DNA of 64,000 bases from Dillenia suffruticosa. Its lineage: Eukaryota > Streptophyta > Magnoliopsida > Dilleniales > Dilleniaceae. The notes beneath the pieces are model-generated. The model was not told the origin of the DNA. It made no database searches and worked only from the letters and a program-made list of their open reading frames with translations. How positions within the stretch are numbered: the stretch's first letter is position 1; every line of letters begins with the position of its first letter. Positions 37,901-47,060 of the stretch are shown one piece after another. The translations under genes were made by a program, and so were the position numbers. The stretch spans positions 15,001 through 79,000 of the forward strand of contig JAVTVX010000027.1 of the NCBI GenBank assembly GCA_033439265.1. The letters are read 5' to 3'.

Positions 37901-40900
37901 GGGGAGATGATGTGGATGTGTTTTGAAAACTACTCAATGCAAACAAAAACCTTGCCATCGCATTATATAAGAGGCCAACTAGGCACGACCGTTGTTTAGT
38001 TGATGGCCATCTCCATGTAGGACCAATTTGGATAGGAAATCAAATATTATTGCCCTTTTTGTTATGATACAAACCTTAAGGGCTAAAGTGTAATTTTGCC
38101 TATACTTAAAGAACTTAAAAAGTAATTTTCCTTTCTAGGGGTACCATTAGGTTCTTCTACTGCCAAGAAACATGCCTATTGATCTAAAACCTGAATATGG
38201 TGAATGAATTGATAAGTAAAATTTATTATTTAGTTATTTGTGTTGTAGATATGTTTGCGTAGATTTTCTTTTGTTGCTATCTTATTTGTTTTCTGCTCTG
38301 TGCACATTTAATTTTGAGTAATTAATTTTTTTCTTCTCGTAAACAAATTCAGCCTCTGTTCAGTCAAACCATTATTCTTCCCATGTTAGGAAATCTCTCC
38401 AAGTTGTATCACGTCACTTTGGCTATGATGAAACTCAGTGGTTTGGAATAGGACCATTAGATTGAGGGTCTTCATTTTCCTTGGTGGAGGTGGGGTTGAG
38501 GGCATCCATTCTTCTAATCTATTATATAAATTAGGTGAATGTTATCAAGAAAGAGGAATTCTAGGCTAAATAGTTTTTTACTTTTAGCATAAAGAAGTGG
38601 AAGAGGTGAAAGTTTCATTCTTTGCTTGGAATTACTTAGTAGAGAAATTTTCTGATCACTTAGTTGAAGAAAGGAAGAACCTTGCTCTGTAGTCTTGTAT
38701 AAGAATTAGAGGTACCATGGTTTCTCTATTGTGAATGGTGACGACTCTCTCTTGGTCCATGCGTAGAGAGACCTGAGATGCGAATTTTTGGTCATGGATA
38801 GTACAGACAGCGGTCAAAGGTGGAGGACCCTTTTAATTAAGTTATTTATATTGTTGCCAACTCCAGAGTCTAGAACATAAGGGATTGTATGCAAATTTGG
38901 CCTTATTGCAAATGATTATATACATATATCTTTTCCTTTTCCTTTTCCTTTTCCTTTCTATAATAATTAATTCACTGGACTATTTAGAGTGGATAATAGT
39001 CTGCAATCTTGAAACAGTTTGCAGCTCAGTATTTGAATGAGAAAAGATTTTCTCTGGAGCGTGAATTATCCATGATGGAAGCTGCGTGCTTAGATGATAA
39101 TTCTGAATCTGTGGTTTCTTATGTTTTTGTGGGTCAATATGCCAGACTAGTTGAGCAAGGAGATGAATTTGCCTTGCAGCTGTAAGTCTTGAATTATATT
39201 TCATGAAATTCTCCATTTTGTCTATTTATATCACTCTGGATACTTATGGTTTTAGTTTTGTCTATGTAGTCTTACTGATGAAGAGTACATCCACCATGCT
39301 TTATTGGAAGGAAAGAGGTTCCAGGATTCCTTTGAAATCATTGCTCTACTTAAAAAGTCATATGAGTCATACACGAACCTTAAAATTCAGAGGATGGCCT
39401 CGTATTGTGCTTTCCAGATGGCTAAAGAATACTTTGCTGTAGGTGACCTTAGCAATGCAAAACAGCTGCTTGATTCTGTTGCCAAACTTTACAGACAAGA
39501 AGGTTGGGTAAATTTGTTATGGGAGACTCTGGGTTACTTGCGGGAGTGCTCAAGGAAACAGGAAATACCGGAAGATTTTGTTGAGTACTCTCTGGAAATG
39601 GCTGCACTTCCTGTGTCATCGGGTTGTGTGACTAAATCTACTTGTAGAGAATGCGGACCTGCTGGTCCTGCAACCTTGTCACGCCGAGAGGTCATACAAA
39701 AAGAAGTATTTGAGTTTGTCAATGGAAAATCAGACTTAGCGCCAACTGAGGATGCAAACGGTCCTAGAATTTCTAAAGATCTCCCTCTCTGTATAGAGAT
39801 TGATCTTGTCAGCCCACTTCGAGTGGCACTTCTTGCTTCCGTTGCATTTCATGAACATATAGTTAAGCCTGATTTACCAACTTTATTGACAGTATCGCTA
39901 TTATCACAATTACCACAAACAGTTGAGATCGATGAACTAGAGGTTCAATTCAATCAATCTCGGTGTAATTTTATTATCTATAGTGCTCAAAGACATCAAT
40001 CAGCTGTGGCTTCCAATAGTCTTCCAAAGTCTCGAGTTGAAGTCACTCATGCTCTGGCTCTCTCAGCTAATCGGTGGTTGCGGTTATCATATGACGTCAA
40101 GTCTGGTACATCAGCTCCTACAGATGTCATCTATTTCTTTAATATACGTTATTATTGGTTTTAGCTAGTTGGTGTGTCCTTTAAAGGAAAGTGAGTCAGA
40201 GCACCCTAATAAATTCTTAGCCCGAGTAATTTTCTGCCCCAAAAGTTTAAACTGAAGGGGAAGATTTTTTATTAATTTATAACTTAATATACCCCCTCGT
40301 GTGGGTTTTTAACAGCTTAAACTGGTTCTCATAAGACATAAATGGGAGATGGTATTAATTAAGGAACCTATTAGGATGTGAACTGGGGACCTCCTAACCT
40401 TATTGTAAATGAAACTTGTGTGTATATAGTTGGCATAACACCCACTAGTTTAAACTTTTGGGTGAAAAATATTTGTCTAAATTTGTATATTTTGTATTTA
40501 TGGACTCATGTGGTATGGATGAAATTTTAAGCAAACTAGTATTTGGGCAGAATGGTAGGCAAGAGTAGTTCAGGACATGGAGAAGTATGTTCTTGCCATT
40601 CCCATGGTCAAGTGGACTCCTATGGTTATGCCACCTTCTTCCATAGCTGAGTGTTTGACTTCATGGTCAAAAGTAGTCAACTCCCATGATATCCATCCGA
40701 TGCGATTTGTGGCAAATACTTGCACCTCTCATTAAAGCAATAATTGCTTTTCAGTTCAACGTCTTCTTATCTATTTTCATTTTACTGCCACCTTTGTATG
40801 TCCTTCTGTAGTAGTGGTTGCTACCATGTTTGTTGGTCATTGACATTTATCCCTGCAGCATGATGAAATTAATGATGTCAACAATTCCTACCTGGGTTGA

Positions 40901-42541
40901 ATAGTCTCTACAATTTCATTGGATTGATTTCCGGTGCCTTTTCATCCAATTCATCCTTAACTGTAATTTTGGAATATTGCACAATGATTATAATTTTTCT
41001 CCTGCCGGTAACAGATCCTCCTTTAGCTTCACTTGTTCATTTCTGAGACTGTTATTCATGCAGGGCAAAGTGGAAAGCTTGAATGCATATCTGTAATTGC
41101 AAGGATTGGACCACACTTTACTATCTGTTGCAGGACAGAAAGTCCAGCTTCAATGGATGAATTACCACTTTGGAAGTTTGAAGACCGTGTGGAGACTTTT
41201 CCAACAAAGGATCCTGCTCTAACATTCTCTGGTCAGAAGACCATTCAGGTTGAGGAGCCAGATGCAATGGTGGAACTTAGTTTAGGTGCTTCTGGGCCTG
41301 CATTAGTTGGAGAAAGCTTCATACTACCTGTTAAGGTAACCTCCATAGGTCATGCTATTTTCTGTGGCGAGTTGAAGATAAATCTAGTAGATGCTAGAGG
41401 TGGTGGCCTAGTTAGTCCAAGGGAAATTGAACCTTTTTCGATGGACAATCATCACGTTGAGCTTGTTGGCATTGCCAGACCAGAAGGGGAAGATGAACCC
41501 CAAAGAGGTGCTGATAATATCAGGAAAATTCAGCAATCTTTTGGATTAGTGTCTGTTCCATTCATGAACAGTGGTGATTCATGGTCCTGCAATTTAGAAA
41601 TTAAGTGGCACCGACCTAAATTGGTTATAGTTTACATTTCCCTGGGTTATTCTCCACATTGCAATGAGTCCACCGCTAAAGTACATGTTCATAGGAGTCT
41701 GCAGATTGAAGGGAAAAGCGCCATCACTATTAGCCATCACGTAATGCTGCCCTATCGAAGGGACCCACTTTTGCTCTCAAGAATTAAGCCTGTTCCTGAT
41801 TCTGATCAGTTGATTTCACTACCTCTAAATGAGAAAAGTATACTAATTGTTACCGCTAAGAACTGCACTGAGGTGCCGCTGCAATTACTATCCATTTCAG
41901 TTGAAAAGGATGATGATGAGAGTGAAAGATCTTGCTGTGTTCAACATGGATCTGAGGGCCTTATATTTTCTCCCCTTCTTGTTCCAGGGGAAGAGTTCAA
42001 GAAGTTTTTTTCAATCATTCCTGAGTTTAACTCCTCAAATCTAAGGATGGGCGTGGTCTGTCTACAATGGAGGAGGTATTTGGAACCTAAAGAGCATTCT
42101 GGAACCTTCTCAAAAGGTGTTGGAGTGTTGACAAAGCATAAACTTCCAGATGCAACCGTGGAATTATCACCATTGATTGTCAAGTTGGAGTGTCCTCCTC
42201 ATGCTTGCATTGGAGATCCTTTTGCCATCTTCATAACAATACAAAATCAAACTCAACTGCTTCAAGAGATCAAATATTCATTGGCAGATTCACAGAGTTT
42301 TGTGTTGTCTGGCTCTCACAATGACATTATTTTTCTGCTTCCCAAGTCTGAGCATGCTATCTGTTATAAGCTTGTGCCACTAGTCTCAGGTTTACAGCAA
42401 CTGCCAAGAGTTACTGTGACATCAGTGAGATATGCTGCTGGGTTTCAGCCCTCAGTTCCTGCATCATCTATTTTTGTATATCCTACCAAGCCTAATATTG
42501 AAATGAGTTGGTCCGCAAGAGAAGAGGCCCGAGTCCATTGA
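20660..42541 (+). CDS. TRAPPC11: Trafficking protein particle complex subunit 11 (TRAPPC11)
   Basis: Large subunit of the TRAPP complex, which tethers vesicles and activates Rab GTPases on the ER-Golgi-TGN route. Exons: 20660-21036, 21155-21216, 25401-25515, 25616-25739, 26484-26564, 33621-33962, 39018-39181, 39270-40105 and 41064-42541. All use GT-AG, phases agree, and the sum is 3579 nt, giving 1192 residues, the usual length. The start MEEYPEELRTPPVSLVA matches the plant family start. The foie-gras domain lies at roughly residues 230-500 (RLPAVQRLVEIKSVAEQ, GGKVTEAVTWF, EGKRFQDSFEIIALLKKSYE). The C-terminal gryzun-type beta-rich region is at about 600-1160 (KLECISVIARIGPHFTICCR, DRVETFPTKDPALTFSGQK). 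No coding lesion was seen. Introns 2 (4.2 kb), 5 (7.1 kb) and 6 (5.1 kb) are filled with transposons. Confidence 0.93.
21045..21100. repeat. Compound (CT)n(CA)n microsatellite in TRAPPC11 intron 1
   Basis: About ten CT units followed by about eighteen CA units, starting only 8 nt after the GT donor at 21037 in a 118-nt intron. Confidence 0.95.
21790..24895 (+). mobile_element. Degenerate LINE (L1 type) in TRAPPC11 intron 2
   Basis: The left part (21820-22200) translates into the segment preceding the reverse transcriptase in plant LINEs (LKEILKHWNNETFRYIEVKK, then TWMKWFIDGDCSTRFFN-like). The right part (24578-24889) gives the post-RT region (FKIGGGFCILFWEDCWSKDS). Between them the RT region at about 23300-24570 is badly decayed. 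It lies in the same orientation as TRAPPC11 and is interrupted at 22228-23253 by another element. No poly(A) tail is resolved. Confidence 0.6.
22228..23253. mobile_element. hAT-like non-autonomous insertion within the LINE
   Basis: The ends are inverted: CATGGTTATCA at 22228 and, on the other strand, CATGGTTATTA from 23253. The flanking 8-mers CTCCATAC (22220-22227) and CTCAGTAC (23254-23261) agree at six of eight positions, compatible with an aged 8-bp hAT duplication. Subterminal AATCGTAA/GAATCTTA words recur in both orientations. The interior is AT-rich with a CT microsatellite (22940-22968) and no transposase. Confidence 0.5.
27384..27779 (-). repeat. 3' LTR of the intron-5 Copia element
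   Basis: Direct repeat of 31263-31661 with scattered substitutions. It is downstream in the element's orientation and adjacent to the polypurine tract. Confidence 0.85.
28100..31262 (-). pseudogene. Copia gag-pol polyprotein, broken
   Basis: Minus-strand pieces in the correct order. Gag lies at 31263-30600. A protease-like stretch lies near 30640-30540. The GAG-pre-integrase region is at 30300-30170 (LWHARLGHPSSQTLKHL) with its CEAC zinc-knuckle part. The integrase core is at 30100-29700 (VYSDIWT, then YTPQQNGVAERKYRHILETA), followed by the GCVCYIHIP/KCLFLGY region at 29640-29530. Reverse transcriptase lies at 29060-28733 (INQMDIANTFLQGDLKEEVY, AIDGLKQSPRAWY), and RNase H remnants at 28560-28100. 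Frame breaks near 30008, 29700, 28733 and 28315 and a shortened gag make it non-functional. Confidence 0.85.
31263..31661 (-). repeat. 5' LTR of the intron-5 Copia element
   Basis: Upstream LTR in the element's orientation, with the primer-binding site abutting its inner edge. If its promoter were active it would fire antisense through the upstream half of TRAPPC11. Confidence 0.85.
31955..32151 (+). mobile_element. tRNA-derived SINE in TRAPPC11 intron 5
   Basis: A 197-bp unit with an internal Pol III promoter. An A-box-like TTGGTCTAGTGG lies about 15 nt from its start, and a B-box-like AATTCGATTCGC about 45 nt further on. It ends in a poly(A) run at 32135-32151. It is flanked by 14-bp target duplications AAATCTCAAATACC (31941-31954) and AAACCTCAAATACC (32152-32165), which differ at one base. 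The head resembles a tRNA but is not an intact tRNA gene. It lies in the same orientation as TRAPPC11. Confidence 0.8.
33990..34756 (+). mobile_element. LINE remnant, left part
   Basis: Short stretches near 34480-34570 read like plant LINE reverse transcriptase C-terminal sequence (KIHWGQNQPLNSRNLGG, compare the family pattern W..VC.PK..GGLG). The block is decayed, contains a C/A homopolymer run at 34583-34603 and appears to be split from the piece at 38413-38880 by the gypsy-like insertion. Confidence 0.35.
35242..35271. repeat. (TTC)n microsatellite
   Basis: About ten TTC units within the left LTR of the gypsy-like element. Confidence 0.9.
36574..36836. repeat. Inverted duplication (fold-back) within the right LTR
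   Basis: Arms at about 36574-36671 and 36742-36836 are reverse complements over roughly 95 nt with few mismatches (for example AAGTTAGGTAGT...AAATAAGTTGTTGGA in one arm and its complement in the other). The spacer is about 70 nt and T/A-rich. The left LTR has only the sense copy, so the flipped copy arose after insertion or in the right LTR lineage. Confidence 0.8.
36936..38131. mobile_element. Nested non-autonomous DNA element with about 60-bp TIRs
   Basis: Left end GGAAAAATTACTATTTCAG followed by TAACACTTCAGCCCTTAA. Right end on the other strand GGAAAATTACTTTTTAAG followed by TTACACTTTAGCCCTTAA. The LTR sequence resumes on either side, which shows that this is an insertion. The interior is unrecognised and carries a long G run at 37891-37904. 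The ORFs inside look spurious. Confidence 0.6.
38413..38880 (+). mobile_element. LINE remnant, right part
   Basis: Reads with breaks as VKVSFFAWNYLVEKFSDH near 38605-38665. The KVSFFAW block is typical of the zf-RVT region of plant LINEs. It probably belongs to the same old LINE as 33990-34756, cut in two by the gypsy-like element. Confidence 0.45.
38931..38957. repeat. (CCTTTT)n microsatellite
   Basis: Four to five CCTTTT units, 60 bp upstream of TRAPPC11 exon 7. They may serve as part of that exon's pyrimidine-rich upstream region. Confidence 0.85.
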
Positions 42542-45500
42542 GGCTGAGTCAAATCTGTTTGATATTGGAATTTTATTCGTAGGAACAGCCTGCAAGTGAC
42601 ATGTTATGCAATTGCAGGGTTGGTTGTTATCGGTTGCTGCTGCATGAGGTGACTGAAACCACGTATGGATTATGAGACATGAGTAATGGTGCTCTGCCTT
42701 TTTCCAACAAAGCGCCGGTTCATATCATTCAGAATTTCCTCAATCAGTTTTCGAGTTCTCATAGGGAGAGTTTTCTGGGTTTACACTTTGGTCTGAGATC
42801 TGATCTATCTGATTACAGGATGAATTGTGTCTAGCAAAAATAAAAAATAAAAAATACAGGATTATCTGTTACTTCCTACTTGAGTCTGTGTTTCATGTGA
42901 TAGGACTTTCCTAGTGACACCTTGAGTAGTTAACGTTGATCAACATTTGCAATATCTTCCTCTCTCTGTAATATTCTCTTGCAATGCAAATTTCAAATTC
43001 GTTATAAATTGGAGAATAAATCAGAACTTCTATGTACATATTCCAGGAGAATGCCTTAAGTGTAAAACACAGAACTAATTGAAAGTTAATAAAACTGCCC
43101 AAATTTAAAAGGGTTAAGTATGCTTTGGGCATACAATTTGATCCCATAAGTGCCATGTGATGGCTAGACGCTTTTTATGTTGGATGCAGGACATCAACTT
43201 GTTTATCAATTTTGTGCAATTTAATCACTATGTAAACTTTAAACGTTAGAGTTGGCTGATATGACAATTAATTCTCATACCTGTGTGACGTGACATTAAA
43301 GTGAACATAGGGCACATGAACAATTAGACAATAATATAACCATTCTCATCAATGACGTTTCTCTCGTATTCAAGCATTTGGAGGTAAAATGGAGGAGGGA
43401 AAGTACTAGCAATAGATGCGATCATAACAGGAAGAGTTGAAATGAGGGGAGTTCACAGGATGATCCTTCCACAGCATAGCCGGGGTACCTACACACTTTT
43501 GAACAGTTAGGGGTGTAACTAATATTCATTTGCGATTAATAACAAACTATTTCAAGTTAAGGGATTTGATTAACACAGCGTCGGAGACTAATTTTAAAAT
43601 TGTTTTTGCAAAATGATTTAAAAATTTAAATTATATACATTAAAGCATTTGTTGAGATAGAAGTTTTTAAATTATTTTCAATTGATTTTGATTCGGATAC
43701 TTTTATATTATATATATTAAAAACTTTATTGAAATTGTGATTTTAAAACTGTTATTTTTTAGAACTGTTATAAGATAAAAGAAAAAAATAATTTGGTATT
43801 AATTATAAAAGATTAATTCTTTAATTTTGAAATTAGGATTTTGCCCGTTGTCGCTACCCGGCCCGCCGCCCGGGGGGGAGGGTTTGAGATTGCCAGGTAA
43901 GTGGTTTGGTTGTATTGGCTGCACTTGTATGCAATGTGTTCTCAATCAAATCCCGAGCTCCGCGGAATCAGGTTAGGGACAGCACCACGGGGGTGGCAGT
44001 ATGTGAGGGGCCCACCTTTCCGCTCAGCCTCAGTCTTATGAGATTGTAACCGTTATTCCGAATATTAGATTCCTCAGTCGGGGACATGTCCAGCTAGATG
44101 ATGGTTGTGAGGAGAATGGGAGGGTGTGGAGGGTGGAATTGAGCATTCAAACATGGGCTGTACGTTCCGGAACCAACACGTGTCCCGCTAGTAAGTGTGG
44201 ACACCTTTGGTCTCATTTAATTCTTAATCATCTAAACATGGTGATTCATTGGTAACCTCTTAGCTGCCCTGCCGTCGGAGTTTGGACACAAGGGCAACTT
44301 GCCCTTCTCATGTTGCGGGTGTACGTACATACAGACGGTAGATTTGAGTTTCCACTTCTAATTTTTAACGGTTTATATCTGGGGAGCAAAAATCGAATAT
44401 GTCCTTCGTCAAAAGAGAATCTTATGGTCAAATGACTTATTGATTAATTAATAGATAAATTCAGTGGCATAAAAAATTATTTAATAAATAAATCATAAAA
44501 TTTATGGTAATTAGGTAATTAACAACTTTTTTTTTGGCTTTTTTTTGTTTTTTTTGGGCCGGGGGCCCGGGGGGGGGGGTTATGTCAAAAGTCACGAGTG
44601 GATGACAGGGGACCCATTGGTCCAACCAGGTGTGTGGCTTGGCTTGGCTGGAATGGAATTGTCGATCCCTCCCGTTCATGTGATCAGACACGGACTTACT
44701 GTGATCTTTGCTCCTAACCAAAAAGGCCTCGTCATCATAACAAGAAGCGAATCCAGTTTATAGTTGTAGGATCAGCAGCTCAACTTTCGCTGGTTGCAGA
44801 CAGATCCATGGCGTACATTTCACTTTATTTTTTACGTTTTAATTAGACAACATTATCACAATAACAAAATTTTAAATTTTGGATAGATTTTTGAAAAATC
44901 AAAATAAAATAAAATAACATAAAATTAAAGTTTGAAAATAAAAATAGAGAAAATAAAATTAAAAATAAAAATAACAAAAGAAAAGAAGCAAAAATAAACA
45001 AACTTAAAATAATAATAATAATAAAGAGAACAATGATTTATGATGATTTAAAACATATCATTATTGTTTCTTCTATACTAGTTTAGTTTTTGATGTTAAA
45101 ATGTTATATTTGTCATATATCAAGTTTATTTAAAATTTTTAGGTAAATTACTTATTAACTACTCATAACCCCTCTTTTTTTTTCTTTCCTTTTTTAAATG
45201 TCTTCTCATGATTTTTTTTCCTGCTTTATTGAAATGCATTTCAATGCGCATGGCTTGCACAATATAATTAAATATAGGAGGGACAACGTGGCAACGGCAT
45301 CGCACGGATAGTAATTTTTTTGTCAATAAATATTTTTATCTTGAAAACTGAAAGTGAGGCATGAGTAGGCCTATGCCGTCAGAGATTGGATTTTTATTTT
45401 GATAATGATGATTTTGTTTTGTTGGATATTCATTCTGGTATTTGGAATATGGAATGTACAAAATAAATTGAGAAATCATTGAACTATAATTTGTACTTAA

Positions 45501-47060
45501 TATCTAGATGTGAGATTGGTGATTAAAAAACCTTTTCCTTTTTTTTTTTTTTTTTGGGTACTATATATTGGATATCATTTGGTATTTAAGATTTCTTTTA
45601 GAAGGCGGGCTCCCAATTGCATTGTCCGATTTATTTGGATTCGTACGAGAGTCCAACTGCATTGAATTATTGGAATTTAGGTTGTTTATTTAAAGAGAGG
45701 CTGAACTCCTTGAGACAAAATAAATATTAGTGGCAACAATTTTATCACGGACCAAGGCACTTATAGGGCCTGGATTATTTATAACTTGATACTATACTTA
45801 ATAATAATATTAATCTATTTCTAATAGATAATAAAATATAAATGCTAATTTAACTCTTTTTATATATTTTTCAGTGCTTTGCCCAGTAATAGTTTTCTAA
45901 TTTTAATCTTACAGACGTGGATCCGTTAATTGTAATTGTGAAAAAAAATTGCGGACAAAGAGAAATGTGAAAGTTCAAAGTGAGTTAGACACAATGGTGC
46001 AGTAGCTAAGATCTATGCTCTTTGGGAAAACCATTTTATAATATTTTGTTATAATATGTAAGAACCTATATTCAGTACTAATTTTCTTGTTATAATGTTT
46101 ATTTTTATTCATTTTATATAAAAATTTTTGCAATTACAATGAATTATAAATGATTCATCCCCTCCATCCCTTCTCTTTATAGTTAAACTCAAGGCTTAAT
46201 CACCATACCCCAATTAGAGCTAAAATTTCATTTTTAGCCCAAAATTGACAAATAAATAAACCTAAGATATAATTTTCGTGCAAATCCATGCATGATTATA
46301 CGAATGTTTTGGGATCATGAATCCATATTCCACCTGTAGTTTATTATTTTGGATCCACGTATCGGTAAATGGGGGCTTTCGTGTAAATCCACGTAACACC
46401 CAAATTTTCAAGGCAAAATATAATTTTCATTCCTCCACAGACTTTATTATACCATATTTTCTACTATTTTTATATGCAATGATACTTATAAATTTTATAA
46501 AAAATTTAATACATATAAATTTATGGTCTGAATAGTTATTAATTATTTTTTTGTTTTATTTACTAAAAGCAGTGATTTTTAAATGCAACGAACACGAAAG
46601 CCACCGTTATATAGCCCCTTCCACCGTTATATAGCCCCTGTAAAGGGTAGAAAACCTTCATTATGTAACCTCACTCTCTCACGAAATAAAGAAAAGAATA
46701 ATCCAAACAGCAGGGCTCGCCGGCTATCATTATTTCATTCATTCGTGCATACAATAAACTCGATGGACAACAAAGAAGAGAGGAAAGGAGTCGAGATAGC
46801 GGCACTGAAGAAAAGAAAGAACTTGTAAAAGGAAAAGACAGGCAATTAAAAGAACGAAGGGAAGGAGTGTCAAAATCTTCAATTTTCAAAATTGATTTTG
46901 ATACAGCTAGTAGGGGGAGTGCTTGCCGGAAGCTCGCATACCGGCCCTTAAATTCGTCCTCCAAATTCCACTTCCACCCTTCAATTGATTCGCGCACCGG
47001 TGTCGGGGATAGGGAACAAAATTAGGTTTCATTTCATTTCATAATTTTGTAGACAGAGAG
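42542..47060. other. Intergenic region TRAPPC11-PIRL
   Basis: The first 400 bp should be the TRAPPC11 3' UTR, with A-rich polyadenylation-type sequence (AATAAAAAATAAAAAATA) at 42838-42856. 43120-43340 has phrases like those of long-TIR DNA elements (TTTAATCACTATGTAAACTTT, TTGGCTGATATGACA) but no clear ends. G/C homopolymers occur at 43870-43880 and 44560-44580. 44800-46580 is AT-rich without recognisable genes. The last 450 bp should contain the PIRL promoter. ORFs here (44246, 44545, 46317, 46583) are not supported as genes. Confidence 0.5.
46601..46640 (+). promoter_or_regulatory. Tandem 20-bp duplication carrying a TATA-like motif
   Basis: CCACCGTTATATAGCCCCTT is followed directly by a second copy differing only in its last base. 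Each contains TTATATAG, a good TATA-box match, about 420-450 bp upstream of the PIRL start codon. Transcription from here would give a long leader, so this is only a candidate core promoter. Confidence 0.5.

Larger units (their letters stand above)
34757..38412 (+). mobile_element. Non-autonomous gypsy-like LTR element in TRAPPC11 intron 6
   Basis: The left LTR is about 34757-35411, beginning TGTTAGTACAGCCATAGC. It is followed by TTTGGCATCAAAGC (35411-35424), a degraded form of the primer site TTTGGTATCAGAGC. The interior is only about 1 kb and begins with a gag-like start (MVTSAQLCSEIDVLNKLF) full of stops. A polypurine tract GAAGGGGAGAAA (36436-36447) precedes the right LTR, about 36449-38412. 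The right LTR is swollen by a nested element (36936-38131) and an inverted duplication (36574-36836). There is no pol, so this is a deletion derivative. Confidence 0.65.

Noticed and set aside
37891-37904. Long G homopolymer as a G-quadruplex or regulatory site
   Set aside because: A single uninterrupted run inside a transposon; sequencing or assembly slippage is likely and no further motif supports a function.
43120-43340. A complete DNA transposon
   Set aside because: Some phrases resemble long-TIR elements but I could not find the matching inverted end or a target duplication.
46583-46828. 81-residue ORF upstream of PIRL
   Set aside because: Its start is created by the promoter duplication region, it is Arg/Lys-rich with no recognisable domain, and it is best read as promoter or leader DNA.
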